Positions 15,922-26,260 of a stretch of 64,000 nucleotides of DNA are shown one piece after another. A model generated the notes under the pieces. The model did no database searches and was not told where the DNA came from. It saw nothing but the letters and a program-made list of their open reading frames with translations. Origin of the DNA: Proteiniclasticum aestuarii (GTDB lineage Bacteria; Bacillota; Clostridia; Clostridiales; Clostridiaceae); the NCBI RefSeq assembly GCF_017368455.1, contig NZ_JAFNJU010000001.1:62001-126000 (forward strand), written 5' to 3'. The position numbers and the translations under genes were made by a program. How positions within the stretch are numbered: position 1 is the stretch's first letter; each line of letters starts with the position of its first letter.

Positions 15922-17256
15922 TCACTTTGTTTCTTTCGCGTCGATATATTCCTTGTCCATTTTCTTCTGATCCATGATCAGTTTCAGTACTTTGATTCTT
16001 CTTCCAGACATCTGCTGGACCTTGAATTCATGGCCCTGATAGAAGATGGAATCTCCTTTCTTAGGCACTCTTCCAAGACGTTCAATGACATATCCGCCTA
16101 TGGAATCCGCATTATCCGTTTCAATCTCAAATCCCAATGCGTCATTGAAATCGTCCACGGAAACCAGAGCGTCGATAAGGTATATGTTATCAGTCACTTT
16201 GTTGATGTACTCATCGAAAACATCATGTTCATCATATATGTTTCCTACAATCTCTTCGAGAATATCTTCTATGGTGACAATACCCGAGAAGCCGCCGTAC
16301 TCATCCAGAAGGATTGCCATCTGGGCATTGGCCACCTGCATCTCCTTGAAGAGATCGTCGATATACTTGTTTTCCGGCGCAAAATACGGTTTCCGAAGAA
16401 GATCTTCCAGATTATGGACTTTCCCTTTATTGATCAGCTGTCTGAAAAGATCCTTGATGTAGAGGATCCCCACCACATTATCCACTTCATCCAGATAGAA
16501 CGGGATTCTGGAGTAGCTTCCGTTAGTAATCTTCGTGATGACATTATTGATCGGCTCTACGATTTCAATCATCTCAACTTCTGTTCTCGGTGTCATGATT
16601 TCTCTTGCAAGACGGTTATCAAACTCGAAGATACCATCGAGCATATCCCGTTCCGTTTCATTGATGACGCCTTTTTCCCGGCCCACTTCAATGATGGATC
16701 TGATTTCTTCCAGTGAGACCTCTTCTTCCAGCGCATCGCTATCCACACCGACCAGGCGGGCGAATATGTTGGTGGAAAACGAGAGGAGAACCACAAAAGG
16801 CTTGAATATGGTGGATATTACACCAATGATCCCCACTGTCGCCATTCCGATTTTTTCCGAATTCTGGAGTGCGATTCTTTTAGGAACCAGCTCTCCGAAC
16901 ACCAGCGTAAAGTAGGACAAAATGATTGTGATTATGATGATGGATGCCTGTTCAGGAAGTTCCAAACCGATTCCGGCTGTAAATCCTGATAAGTGCACCG
17001 CAAGCCCTGTGGCTGCCTGGGCACTGGCAAGAAAGCCTGCCAAAGTAATCCCTACCTGAATTGTGGATAGAAAATTACTGGGCTTCTCCAGAATCTTCAG
17101 GAGCTTCTCCGCCTTTTTGTTGCCTTTTTCAACCATCATACTGATTTTTACTTTATTCGCAGAAACCATCGCCATCTCAGCCATGGCGAAAAAAGCATTG
17201 ACCAGTATGAGTACGACAATAAACAATAATTGGGAACCTAAATCACTTGAATCCAT
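15922..17256 (-). CDS. CNNM/CorC-type membrane protein (HlyC/CorC family)
   Basis: A 444 aa protein in the order: DUF21/CNNM membrane domain (hydrophobic segments near residues 8-28, 60-80, 98-120 and 135-155), two CBS domains (about 215-335) and a C-terminal CorC_HlyC domain (about 360-435). Members are linked to Mg2+ or Co2+ efflux and tolerance. The DNA before the ATG lacks a clear Shine-Dalgarno, so translation may be weak or the start uncertain. Single gene, convergent with lexA. Confidence 0.9.
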   Translation of the reverse strand: MDSSDLGSQLLFIVVLILVNAFFAMAEMAMVSANKVKISMMVEKGNKKAEKLLKILEKPSNFLSTIQVGITLAGFLASAQAATGLAVHLSGFTAGIGLELPEQASIIIITIILSYFTLVFGELVPKRIALQNSEKIGMATVGIIGVISTIFKPFVVLLSFSTNIFARLVGVDSDALEEEVSLEEIRSIIEVGREKGVINETERDMLDGIFEFDNRLAREIMTPRTEVEMIEIVEPINNVITKITNGSYSRIPFYLDEVDNVVGILYIKDLFRQLINKGKVHNLEDLLRKPYFAPENKYIDDLFKEMQVANAQMAILLDEYGGFSGIVTIEDILEEIVGNIYDEHDVFDEYINKVTDNIYLIDALVSVDDFNDALGFEIETDNADSIGGYVIERLGRVPKKGDSIFYQGHEFKVQQMSGRRIKVLKLIMDQKKMDKEYIDAKETK

Positions 17257-17371
17257 AAAATCTTATCTAGGTCATAATCCGACCTATCTTAATCTCCTTT
17301 TCTTCATCATATTTTTTCTATATTATCTTCTGATACATTGAGTACATTATAGCATACTGCCGGTGTTTTTT

Positions 17372-18658
17372 TTAGAGAATCCTTGAAATTGCAATAAGAA
17401 TACCGATTTTTCCATGATCAAAGCTGAGCCCACCCTGGAGATATGCCGTATAGGGTTCTCTGATCGGTGCATCACAGGACAGTTCTATGGAAGCGCCTTG
17501 TATAAAGGCACCGGCTGCCATGATCACCTGGTCTTTATACCCCGGCATGTCCCAGGGTTCACAGGATGCATTGGAGTCCACTGGTGCGCCGTACTGTATC
17601 CCCTTGACGAAGTCAATCAGTTTGTCTTTATCCCTGAACGTGATGGCCTGAACAATATCCGTTCTTTTCACTTCCGCTTTCGGATGCACTTCAAATCCTG
17701 CCTGCTCCATGATTTTGGCGGCATAGATCGCTGTCTTCAGTGCTTCGATGGACACCTGCGGTGCCATGAAGAGTCCCTGGAAAAAGCTTCGCATAACACC
17801 GAATGTGGACCCTGTTTCTCCGCCCAATCCAGGAACGGTCAGTCTATAGGAGGAAAGATCCACCAGGTCGCCTCTTCCTGCGATATAGCCTCCTGTAGGA
17901 GATATGCCTCCCCCGGCGTTCTTGATGAGAGACCCTGCCACGATATCCGCACCGGCTTCAACGGGTTCACGATCTTCTATGAATTCTCCATAGCAGTTGT
18001 CCACGAAAATGATCACATCGGGGAATTCCACCCTGATTGCACGGATCGCCTCTTCGATTTCGCCGATGGTGAAGCTGTTTCTGGAGGCATATCCTTTGCT
18101 TCTCTGGATATGAAGCATTTTCACTTTCTGATCGGCTCTCAGGGTTTTCAGTACCGCATCGATATCAATCTGATTGTTACGCAGTTCGATTTCCTCATAG
18201 CTGATGCCGAAATCCTTCAGCGAACCGATGTTCCCATCCTCCTCCGTCTGATCAATGCCTATGACACCCAGAATGGTATCATAGGGTCGTCCCGTGATGG
18301 CAAGAAGAGTATCCCCCGGTCTCAGAATCCCATAGAGCACACTGGAGATGGCATGGGTGCCACTGACAAAATGGGGTCTCACCAGAGCCTTTTCCGCCTT
18401 GAATATTCTGGCATAGACCAGGTCCAGTGTATCTCTCCCGATATCCCCATACCCGTAGCCTGTGGTATTGGTGAAATGATAGTCGCTGATTCTCTCTTCC
18501 TGGAAGGCTTTAAGCACTTTAAACTGATTATACTCCCGTATGTTCTCGTATTCCCTGAACAGGGGCTCAACAGCTTCCATGGTGCGTTGGTGGAGCTCCA
18601 GCGCTGATGCGCTGATCTTATATTCATTCATCAGATATTCCTGAGATTTTCTATACAT
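17372..18658 (-). CDS. ynbB: YnbB-type PLP protein (methionine gamma-lyase-like, 'aluminium resistance' family)
   Basis: A 428 aa fold-type I PLP protein of the family found beside hfq and miaA in many Firmicutes. It carries SGTHAISSVLYGIL for phosphate binding, FVDNCYGEF with the PLP Asp, and the lysine of GSLIKNAGGGISPTGGY. The true reaction of the family is not firmly known despite names such as aluminium resistance protein. The ATG at 18658 follows AAAGGAAG; the longer frame adds 17 unlikely residues. Confidence 0.88.
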   Translation of the reverse strand: MYRKSQEYLMNEYKISASALELHQRTMEAVEPLFREYENIREYNQFKVLKAFQEERISDYHFTNTTGYGYGDIGRDTLDLVYARIFKAEKALVRPHFVSGTHAISSVLYGILRPGDTLLAITGRPYDTILGVIGIDQTEEDGNIGSLKDFGISYEEIELRNNQIDIDAVLKTLRADQKVKMLHIQRSKGYASRNSFTIGEIEEAIRAIRVEFPDVIIFVDNCYGEFIEDREPVEAGADIVAGSLIKNAGGGISPTGGYIAGRGDLVDLSSYRLTVPGLGGETGSTFGVMRSFFQGLFMAPQVSIEALKTAIYAAKIMEQAGFEVHPKAEVKRTDIVQAITFRDKDKLIDFVKGIQYGAPVDSNASCEPWDMPGYKDQVIMAAGAFIQGASIELSCDAPIREPYTAYLQGGLSFDHGKIGILIAISRIL

Positions 18659-18810
18659 TCTTTTCTTCCTTTCACTTCTATAACTTTCTGTCTTCTCTCT
18701 GATTATCACTTACATACAATTGAACAGTATACCACATCTCATCATGGATTGAAATGTGTTTTGCAATCCATGAAAGAAACAGAAAGAAACAGTATAAATC
18801 CGTTCCAATG

Positions 18811-18840
18811 AAAAAGGCATACCTGAAATGGTAGTGCCTT
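18811..18840 (-). terminator. Terminator after hfq
   Basis: Minus-strand hairpin AAGGCA-C-TACC / GGTA-TGCCTT with one bulge, followed by TTTTTC, 8 bp past the hfq stop. It separates the mutS-mutL-miaA-hfq unit from ynbB. Confidence 0.75.
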
Positions 18841-18847
18841 CTCGAAT

Positions 18848-19093
18848 CTACTCGTGATCTTCTTTTTCATCTTCCAGAATCAGAATGGGTTTTCCTGGTG
18901 TGATGGTTGTGACCGCATGCTTATAGACGAGCATCTGCTTGTCTTCGGTTTCCAGCACGATCACATAATTATCGAATCCCTTGACAATCCCCTTCAGCTG
19001 AAATCCATTGACCAGATGTATCGTTACAAGGGTCTTTGATTTCCGGGCCCCATTCAGGAATACGTCCTGAAAATTATTGATTACTTTACTCAT
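18848..19093 (-). CDS. hfq: RNA chaperone Hfq
   Basis: Sm-like protein forming hexamers that help small RNAs pair with mRNA. The 81 aa protein carries Sm1 ([20 protein letters not shown]) and the Sm2 YKHA motif. The ATG at 19093 sits seven bases after GGGGGG; two upstream in-frame starts are too close to that site. It is last in the mutS-mutL-miaA-hfq order, a conserved arrangement with miaA. Confidence 0.95.
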   Translation of the reverse strand: MSKVINNFQDVFLNGARKSKTLVTIHLVNGFQLKGIVKGFDNYVIVLETEDKQMLVYKHAVTTITPGKPILILEDEKEDHE

Positions 19094-19179
19094 ATTCATT
19101 CCCCCCAAAATGTGAAGCATTGATGTATGATTGTATATGCTTTTGTTTCATTATAATACATTATTATGGTTCATTCTAT

Positions 19180-20097
19180 TTATTTGATGCATTCTTCCAT
19201 AATTTTCAGAATTTCCTCATCGGTGAGCTGATCCTTGTTCAGCTCTCTGGCAATATCATGATTTCTGAACCAGGTGAGCTGCCGCTTGGCATAATTTCTG
19301 GATCTCATTTTAACCAGCTCTACAGCTTCCTCCAGTGACATTTCCTCATCCAGATAACTGAGAAACTCCTTATATCCGATCCCTTTCATGGACACGAAAT
19401 CCTTCGTGAGCCCAAGAGCCTTGAGTTTTTTCACTTCTTCAAGAAGCCCCATGCTCAGCATTTTTTCGACCCTTTCATCAATCCCCTTATACAGGCTCTC
19501 TCTGTCTTTATTGAGATAGAAGTAGTGGATGTCATATTTGGGATTCACTCTGGTGCTGTCTTTGAAACTGGAGAAGGGTTTTCCTGTCACCTTGTATACT
19601 TCAAGGGCGCGTATGACTCTTTTCAGGTTGTTGGGATGAATCCTCTCTGCGGAAACAGGATCCACCTCCTGAAGCATTTTATGCACATGGCTTTTCCCTT
19701 TCTCTTCTGCCAGCACCATCAGCTGATTTCTGGAAGCTTCGTCATTTCCACCCTCCGTGAAGGAGAGGTCCTTGATGACCGCATCAATATAAAGACCTGT
19801 GCCGCCCACCATGATGGGCACTTTCCCTCTGGACAGGATTTCATCGATGGCTTTTTCCGCCAGGACCTTGTAATTTGAGACTGTAAAAGAATCAAAGGGG
19901 GTCACGATGTCCAGCATATGATGCCGCACTCTTCTCGTTTCCTCCAGATCCGCCTTCGCAGAACCGATATCCATCCCCTTGTAGATCTGCATGGAATCGC
20001 AGGACACGATTTCTCCATGAATCCGTTCCGCCAGCTGCAGGGAGATTTCAGTTTTTCCCACACCCGTGGGGCCGGCGATAATGATTAAATCACTCAT
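19180..20097 (-). CDS. miaA: tRNA dimethylallyltransferase MiaA
   Basis: Adds a dimethylallyl group to A37 of tRNAs reading UNN codons; MiaB, encoded nearby, then methylthiolates it. The 305 aa protein has P-loop GPTGVGKT at residues 9-16, SCDSMQIYKGMDIGSAK for substrate binding and the conserved C-terminal RQLTWFRNH. It overlaps mutL by 4 bp and precedes hfq by about 85 bp. Confidence 0.96.
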   Translation of the reverse strand: MSDLIIIAGPTGVGKTEISLQLAERIHGEIVSCDSMQIYKGMDIGSAKADLEETRRVRHHMLDIVTPFDSFTVSNYKVLAEKAIDEILSRGKVPIMVGGTGLYIDAVIKDLSFTEGGNDEASRNQLMVLAEEKGKSHVHKMLQEVDPVSAERIHPNNLKRVIRALEVYKVTGKPFSSFKDSTRVNPKYDIHYFYLNKDRESLYKGIDERVEKMLSMGLLEEVKKLKALGLTKDFVSMKGIGYKEFLSYLDEEMSLEEAVELVKMRSRNYAKRQLTWFRNHDIARELNKDQLTDEEILKIMEECIK

Positions 20098-21947
20098 ACT
20101 ATTCTCCTAAACATTTTCTGCATATCTTTCTCTGTGAGCTTCACCAGTGTAGGTCGTCCATGTGGGCAGGTGAAGGGCTCACTGATGAAGCGCAGCTCAT
20201 TGATGAGGTGTCTCATCTCCTCCATGGTCAGAGGCTCATAGGCCTTGATGGAAGCCTTGCACGCTGCAGTGGCAATCCTCAGATGCTTCACATCCTCCTT
20301 GTTGCCTTTTCCGAGATTTCTGATATTGTCCAGAATCTCATGAAGATAGAAAGATGCCTGCACTTTTCCAAGAAACAGAGGCACTTCGCGGATGGATATG
20401 CTGCGGTCGCCAAAGTCTTCCATGACAAATCCGGCTTCCTTGAGCACTTCACGATTCTCCAGATAGAGCTGATGGTCTTCCAGATCCAGATCCACGATTT
20501 CAGGAATAAGAAGCCCCTGGGATGCCACGGCACCCTCTCTGATTTCCGTCATGTACTTTTCGAAGTTGATTTTTTCATGGGCTGCATGCTGATCGAAAAT
20601 ATACAGTTCATCATGAATCTCGGTCAGTATGTAGGTATCTCTGAACTGACCGATGATTCTTGGCATGGGAAATTTCGCCGTCTTTGCCGAACTCTCATCG
20701 GAATCCTCTGGCCAGTATGCCTTCTTCATGGGACGTTCTTCTTCTCTGATCCTGATATCCAGCCCTGCATCGGATTCATAGCTTTTCGCTTCCTGATGCG
20801 ACACTGTTTCACTATGCTCCTTCTTCTGAAACTCCTCTGCATTCACCGGCTTCATGGTATCCACCGGAATATCAATATAGACGGGAGCTGAGGCAGATGG
20901 ATGCCGCAGCTGCACAAAAGACTCTTTCTCCTCTTCCTCTTCGATGGCGAAGGTATCTTTCAGACCTTCCCCCATGGCACTATGAATCGTCCCGAAAACA
21001 CTCTTGAAAATGTGGCTTTCATCCTCGAATTTGATCTCTGCCTTCTGGGGATGAATGTTCACATCGATGATTTCCGGAAACACCTCGATGTTGATCACAA
21101 AGAACGGAAATCTGCTTACAGTGGCGAAGGACTTGAAGGCCTTCTCAGCCGCTGTGGTGATCACCTTGGACTGGACCAGTCTCTTGTTCACGAAGATGGT
21201 CTCGTGGGACCTGGACCCTCTTGAAATCTCCTCGTTGCCGATATACCCGAATACGCTGAAAGAATCGTAGTGATTCTCGAAATAGAAGAGATTCTCATAG
21301 ACTTTCTTGTTGTATACCTGCCGAATCACATCCTTCTGATTCCCCGTACCGTAAGTTCTCAGAACCTCTTTCCCTTCCACCATGAGTCTGAAGGAGATCT
21401 GCGGATGGGCCATGGAAATCTTGGACACGATTTCCGAAATGATGGATCCTTCTCGGGATGGCGATTTCAGAAACTTCTTTCTTGCGGGTACGTTATAAAA
21501 GAGATCCCTTATTTCCATGAGTGTGCCCTGGTCCATGGGAGAAAACTTCTCATACCTGATTTCTCCACCTTCCACAAGGATTTCTCGTCCATCGTTGTCC
21601 ACGGCTTTGGATCGCATGAGCACTCTGGAAACGGAAGAAATACTCGATAAGGCTTCCCCTCGGAATCCCATGGTCACGATGGAAAACAGATCATCCGCAG
21701 TTCTGATCTTACTGGTGGCATGGGGAAGAAAGGCACTGCGCATGTCCTCTTCCAGAATGCCTTCTCCGTTGTCCACGATTTTTATGAGTTTCTCTCCACC
21801 TTCCAGAATCTCAACATAGATCTCCGTCGCTTTCGCATCAATGGAGTTTTCAATGAGCTCCTTGACCACGGAAGCTGGTCTTTCCACCACTTCCCCCGCA
21901 GCGATTTTATTGAAGGTGTCTTTCGACAGAATGTTGATTTTACCCAT
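20094..21947 (-). CDS. mutL: DNA mismatch repair protein MutL (endonuclease type)
   Basis: GHKL ATPase that links MutS to strand cleavage. The 617 aa protein has the N-terminal ATPase (DNGEGI, GFRGEALSSI) and a C-terminal nuclease site: DQHAAHEKINFEK starting at residue 452, matching DQHA(X)2E(X)4E, plus ACKASIKA near 562-569 and CPHGRP near 594-599. This is the self-nicking form of species without MutH. It overlaps mutS by 1-2 bp (TGATG) and miaA by 4 bp. Confidence 0.96.
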   Translation of the reverse strand: MGKINILSKDTFNKIAAGEVVERPASVVKELIENSIDAKATEIYVEILEGGEKLIKIVDNGEGILEEDMRSAFLPHATSKIRTADDLFSIVTMGFRGEALSSISSVSRVLMRSKAVDNDGREILVEGGEIRYEKFSPMDQGTLMEIRDLFYNVPARKKFLKSPSREGSIISEIVSKISMAHPQISFRLMVEGKEVLRTYGTGNQKDVIRQVYNKKVYENLFYFENHYDSFSVFGYIGNEEISRGSRSHETIFVNKRLVQSKVITTAAEKAFKSFATVSRFPFFVINIEVFPEIIDVNIHPQKAEIKFEDESHIFKSVFGTIHSAMGEGLKDTFAIEEEEEKESFVQLRHPSASAPVYIDIPVDTMKPVNAEEFQKKEHSETVSHQEAKSYESDAGLDIRIREEERPMKKAYWPEDSDESSAKTAKFPMPRIIGQFRDTYILTEIHDELYIFDQHAAHEKINFEKYMTEIREGAVASQGLLIPEIVDLDLEDHQLYLENREVLKEAGFVMEDFGDRSISIREVPLFLGKVQASFYLHEILDNIRNLGKGNKEDVKHLRIATAACKASIKAYEPLTMEEMRHLINELRFISEPFTCPHGRPTLVKLTEKDMQKMFRRIV

Positions 21948-24517
21948 CAGTTCAACTCCTTCGCTTCTGTATGGATTTCATGAAGAATCTTTAGTGCCTC
22001 CATGGGTGTGATGTTCAGTACATCCAGTGATTTCAGTTTGTCGAGCATCAGTTCCTTCTCATAATCAAATAGCCCGATCTGCAGTGTCTCCTTCTCTTCC
22101 TTGACACTGCTGATTCCTTTTATCACCTTGGCATCCTTCTTCTCCAGTTTCCCTAGAATCTCCTTTGCTCTGCCCAGAAGATTTTTAGGCAGGCCTGCAA
22201 GTCTTGCCACTTCAATCCCATAGGATTCATCTGCTCCGCCGGGTACGATCTTTCTCAGAAACGCGATGCTTTTTCCCACTTCCTTCACCAGAACGGAATA
22301 GTTCTTCACGCCTTCCAGTTCCCCTTCCAGCACGGTAAGCTCGTGATAATGCGTCGCAAAAAGGGTCTTGGCTCCTGGAATCGCCTTCAGAATATGTTCT
22401 ATGACAGCCCAGGCAATGGATAATCCGTCATAAGTACTGGTGCCTCTGCCCACTTCATCCAGAATAATCAGCGAACTGCCTGTGGCATTCATGAGAATAT
22501 CCGAAACCTCACTCATCTCCACCATGAAGGTGGATTTGCCTCCAGCCAGATCATCGGATGCTCCGATTCTTGTGAAAATCCGGTCTGAAATGGGCAGACT
22601 AGCCGATTTCGCTGGAACAAAGGACCCGATCTGAGCCATGAGACTGATCAGTGCAGCCTGTCTCATATAGGTGGATTTACCTGCCATGTTCGGACCCGTT
22701 ATGATGAGAAATCTTTCATTCATCTGGTTCATGGTCAGGTCGTTGGAGACGAACTCCCCTTTCTGCATCATCTTCTCCACCACAGGGTGTCTTCCCTCCG
22801 TGATGGAGATTCCGCCATCCTCGTTCATATGAGGCTTCACGTAGCTGTTGTCCCTGGCTACTTTCGCCAGGCACTGATAACAGTCCACATCCGCAATGAT
22901 TCTCGCAGTCTGTTTCAGCCTTTCGATCTCCATCTCGATGGAGCTTCTAATTTCTCCGAAGACTCTGTATTCAAGGGCTGCAAGCTTTTCTTCCGCACCC
23001 AGTATCTTGTCCTCTATGAGTTTAAGTTCTTCGGTGATGAATCTCTCCGCATTGGCCAGTGTCTGTTTTCTGATGTATCTGCCTTCAGGTATGCTGCTGT
23101 AATTTGATTTAGAGATTTCGATATAATATCCGAACACTTTGTTGTATCCGACTTTCAGAGATTTGATTCCTGTGAACTCTCTTTCCTTCTGTTCCATCTC
23201 CGCAATCCATTTCTTTCCATTGATCCGGATGTCGCGAAGTTCCTCGATTTCCTCATTGTAGGAGCTTCTGATGATTCCCCCATCCTTCATGGACATGGGC
23301 GCATCCTCTTCGATGCTCTCCTCAAGGAGCGTATGAATATCCCTCAGCGTGTCGAACTTGGCGACGAGCCTTGACAGCTCGCCATAGTCGATTCTGGCAA
23401 GGAGCTCTTTTATGGCTGGTAGATTCCCCAGCGACTTCTTCAGAGTCAGCATCTCTTTCGGGTTCACGGACTTCAAAGCGATTTTCGATACAATTCGCTC
23501 AATATCGAAAACCCCTTTCAGCGCTTCCCTCAGATCCTCCAGGAGATTGATGTTGCTGTATACCGCTTCTACCGCGTCCAGCCTTCTTGCAATCATCTCT
23601 CTGTTCACAAGAGGGGCTTCCACCCATCTTCTCAGATTTCTTGACCCCATGGCTGTGGACGTGTCATCCAGCACCCAGAGAAGACTGCCCCGTTTCCCCT
23701 TATCCACGATATTCTCCGTCAGCTCCAGATTGCGTTTGGTGTTCACATCAAGGGTCATGCTGTCATTGGTATTGTAGATCTCAAGATGAGTCAGATTGGT
23801 CAGTGCGGTCTTCTGGGTTTCTTCAAGGTAGGCAAGAAGCAGACTGGAGGCGGAAGCCACCACTCTATTGTAGCCTCCAGACAGACTCTTGAAATAACTC
23901 TGGACAGCACTCTTGTCCACAGCATCTTCCATTTCACGAATGTTTATGAGAATGTTCCATTTATCCTGTATGTGATCACTGATCACAGGGTCAGAAACCA
24001 CCACTTCCGCAGGAGAGAACTTGCTGATTTCGTTATCCAGAAGCACCAGGCTTTTCTCGATGAAAGTCCCCTGAAACTCTCCAGTGGAAATATCACAGAA
24101 AGCGAGACCATACCGATCTCCTGTATCGGTCACCGCCATGATATAGTTGTTTCGCCGGTTGTCCATGAAATTCTCATCAAGCATTGTACCCGGAGTGATG
24201 ATCTTCACCACATCCCGCTTCACGATTCCTTTGGCTTCCTTGGGGTCCTCCACCTGTTCACAGATCCCGACTTTATACCCTTTTCTGATCAGTTTCCCTA
24301 TATAACCATTGGCTGCATGATAAGGTATGCCGCACATGGGCGCCCTTTCTTCCAGGCCGCAGTCTCTACCGGTAAGAACCAGTTCCAGTTCTTTTGAAGC
24401 CAGTTCCGCATCATCAAAGAACATCTCATAAAAGTCACCCAGTCTGTAAAACAAGATGCAATCCTTATAATTCTCTTTGATGGAAAAGTACTGCTGCATC
24501 ATTGGTGTTAATCCCAT
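21947..24517 (-). CDS. mutS: DNA mismatch repair protein MutS
   Basis: Recognises base mismatches and small loops and signals through MutL. The 856 aa protein has the N-terminal mismatch-reading domain with the Phe-Glu type stretch (GDFYEMFFDDA), core helices, and the C-terminal ATPase with Walker A GPNMAGKST and Walker B LIILDEVGRGT. I use the ATG at 24517, ten bases from GGAGG; an ATG nine bases earlier touches that site. First of the mutS-mutL-miaA-hfq unit. Confidence 0.96.
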   Translation of the reverse strand: MGLTPMMQQYFSIKENYKDCILFYRLGDFYEMFFDDAELASKELELVLTGRDCGLEERAPMCGIPYHAANGYIGKLIRKGYKVGICEQVEDPKEAKGIVKRDVVKIITPGTMLDENFMDNRRNNYIMAVTDTGDRYGLAFCDISTGEFQGTFIEKSLVLLDNEISKFSPAEVVVSDPVISDHIQDKWNILINIREMEDAVDKSAVQSYFKSLSGGYNRVVASASSLLLAYLEETQKTALTNLTHLEIYNTNDSMTLDVNTKRNLELTENIVDKGKRGSLLWVLDDTSTAMGSRNLRRWVEAPLVNREMIARRLDAVEAVYSNINLLEDLREALKGVFDIERIVSKIALKSVNPKEMLTLKKSLGNLPAIKELLARIDYGELSRLVAKFDTLRDIHTLLEESIEEDAPMSMKDGGIIRSSYNEEIEELRDIRINGKKWIAEMEQKEREFTGIKSLKVGYNKVFGYYIEISKSNYSSIPEGRYIRKQTLANAERFITEELKLIEDKILGAEEKLAALEYRVFGEIRSSIEMEIERLKQTARIIADVDCYQCLAKVARDNSYVKPHMNEDGGISITEGRHPVVEKMMQKGEFVSNDLTMNQMNERFLIITGPNMAGKSTYMRQAALISLMAQIGSFVPAKSASLPISDRIFTRIGASDDLAGGKSTFMVEMSEVSDILMNATGSSLIILDEVGRGTSTYDGLSIAWAVIEHILKAIPGAKTLFATHYHELTVLEGELEGVKNYSVLVKEVGKSIAFLRKIVPGGADESYGIEVARLAGLPKNLLGRAKEILGKLEKKDAKVIKGISSVKEEKETLQIGLFDYEKELMLDKLKSLDVLNITPMEALKILHEIHTEAKELN

Positions 24518-24597
24518 AGTATTCATTCCTCCGTAAACTCATCTACTTATCAGTATACCAAAAGCGTCTTAAATTTTCTTGCGTTAATTCCAGTATA

Positions 24598-24634
24598 GAG
24601 AAAAACACCCTCTATTCATATCAAGAGGATGTTC
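24598..24634 (-). terminator. Terminator after miaB
   Basis: Minus-strand hairpin AACATCCTCT / AGAGGGTGTT with one wobble pair and a run of five T residues, 21 bp past the miaB stop. It implies that mutS has its own promoter in 24530-24600. Confidence 0.7.
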
Positions 24635-24654
24635 AGATTCATCTGATTGCCTGG

Positions 24655-25986
24655 TTACAGCTGATTCTCCAGCATCTCTCCCATCAGGCTGAAAGATCTG
24701 GCCTTTGTGATCAGTACCTTTACAAGTTTTCCTGTCAGGGATTCATCGCCAGGGAAATTCACCGTTTTTCCAGTTCTTGTTCTTCCCTGCACGTATTCTT
24801 CGTTGTTTTTACTCTTCCCCTCTACCAGCACTTCTACGATCTGATCCTGGTAAGTCTTGTTGATGGCGATGGCATTCCGGTTCACAGCCTCCACCAGTCG
24901 ATTGAATCTTTCATGCTTGACTTCCTCTGGAATCTGTTCCTTCATGCGATCTGCCGGAGTATATTTTCTTCTGGAGTAGATGAAGGTGTAAGCGGAATCA
25001 TACTTCACTTCCTCCACCAGCTTCAATGTCTCTTCAAAGTCTTCCTCTGTTTCACCAGGAAAGCCCACAATGATATCCGTTGACAGGGCTACACCAGGAA
25101 TCTCTCTCTTGATGTCTTCCATGATGCGCATATAGTCCTCACGGGTGTAGCTTCTGTTCATTCTCTTCAGAAGTGACGTGGATCCGCTCTGCACTGGCAG
25201 GTGAATCTGCTCTACGACTTTGTCGCATTCCTTGACAGCCTTGATCACATCCATATGAAGATCCTTCGGATGGGGCGTCATGAAGCGTATCCGTTCCAGT
25301 CCTTCCACCTCATTCACCATTCTGAGCAGCTGAGCAAAGCTTACTTCTTTCTCCAGATTGATGCCATAGGAGTTCACGTTCTGACCTAGAAGAGTCACCT
25401 CCTTATAGCCTTTGGACACCAGAGTCCTGATTTCATCCAGAATGTCTTCCGGTTTTCTGGACCTCTCTCTTCCTCGTACATAGGGCACCACGCAGTAGGT
25501 GCAGAAATTGTTGCAGCCATACATGATGGTCACAAAGGCTTTCACCTCAGAATCTCTCACAATGGGAATGCCTTCGATGATCTCTGTTTCCTTCTCGTAG
25601 ATCTCGCAGATCTGAGCATTCTCAGCCTTTGCCCGCTCCAGATATTCAGGAAACTTATGAGCATTGTGGGTACCGAAAACAATGTCCACATGTCTATACT
25701 TCTTCAGAATCTCTTCCGGCATCCCCTTCTGCTGCATCATACAGCCACACACCGCTAAAATCAGGTCCGGATTGTTCTTTTTCATGGCCTTCAGCGCGCC
25801 CAGATTACCGTACACCTTCAGCTCAGCATTTTCTCTGACAGCGCATGTATTGAAGATGATCACATCCGCCTTGTCACGGAACAGCGTTTCCTCGTAATCC
25901 ATGTTCTTGAGCATGCCAGCCAGTTTCTCCGAATCTTCCTCATTCATCTGACATCCCCAGGTCTCGATAAGATATTTCTTTTTCAA
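24655..25986 (-). CDS. miaB: tRNA-2-methylthio-N6-dimethylallyladenosine synthase MiaB
   Basis: Radical-SAM methylthiotransferase acting on the tRNA base made by MiaA. In 443 aa it has the N-terminal UPF0004 domain with cysteines in [15 protein letters not shown] and CGCMMQ for one Fe-S cluster, the radical-SAM motif CNNFCTYC for the second, and a C-terminal TRAM domain. The start is TTG: AAAGGAG lies nine bases upstream and the nearby ATG is out of frame. A small perfect hairpin (26020-26041) lies in its leader. Confidence 0.94.
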   Translation of the reverse strand: MKKKYLIETWGCQMNEEDSEKLAGMLKNMDYEETLFRDKADVIIFNTCAVRENAELKVYGNLGALKAMKKNNPDLILAVCGCMMQQKGMPEEILKKYRHVDIVFGTHNAHKFPEYLERAKAENAQICEIYEKETEIIEGIPIVRDSEVKAFVTIMYGCNNFCTYCVVPYVRGRERSRKPEDILDEIRTLVSKGYKEVTLLGQNVNSYGINLEKEVSFAQLLRMVNEVEGLERIRFMTPHPKDLHMDVIKAVKECDKVVEQIHLPVQSGSTSLLKRMNRSYTREDYMRIMEDIKREIPGVALSTDIIVGFPGETEEDFEETLKLVEEVKYDSAYTFIYSRRKYTPADRMKEQIPEEVKHERFNRLVEAVNRNAIAINKTYQDQIVEVLVEGKSKNNEEYVQGRTRTGKTVNFPGDESLTGKLVKVLITKARSFSLMGEMLENQL

Positions 25987-26203
25987 CTCTCATTTCTCCT
26001 TTAATACTCTATATCAACGGATTACCTGCTTTGGTAATCCTCCTCTTCTTGCACAGCATTTCTATTATAGCGAATATAACAAATAAATAAAAGTATCTGT
26101 TCTAATTCCATTCATTAATAAAAGTAAGTTATTTCAGCTAATAATTCATCAAATTACATTGAATTGTGCTGATTGCTGATACATTGTTAATGTTGTATCA
26201 TTA

Positions 26204-26232
26204 TTGAAGAATTTTTTGTAAACGTTTATACT
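26204..26232 (+). promoter_or_regulatory. Promoter of the first aminotransferase gene
   Basis: TTGAAG (26204-26209), a 17-bp spacer and TATACT (26227-26232), 28 bp before the start codon. The rest of the 274-bp gap to miaB is AT-rich with no other clear element. Confidence 0.65.
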
Positions 26233-26260
26233 TAATCTGTAATTATAATGGGGGTGGAAT

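Noticed and set aside
15868..16716. Open frame of 282 codons on the plus strand
   Set aside because: It lies opposite the CBS/CorC membrane protein gene, starts at the lexA terminator, has no family motif, and reads as a mirror of a real gene.
17414..18607. Open frame of 397 codons on the plus strand
   Set aside because: It is antisense to ynbB over nearly its full length, with a high Cys/His composition typical of a mirror frame and no ribosome site.
26020..26041. 8-bp perfect hairpin in the miaB leader as a riboswitch
   Set aside because: Too small, no conserved riboswitch elements and no T tract; may be incidental.
26244..26249. TATAAT directly before the first aminotransferase
   Set aside because: Only 11 bp from the start codon; the transcript would lack the ribosome site. 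The TTGAAG-N17-TATACT promoter upstream fits better.
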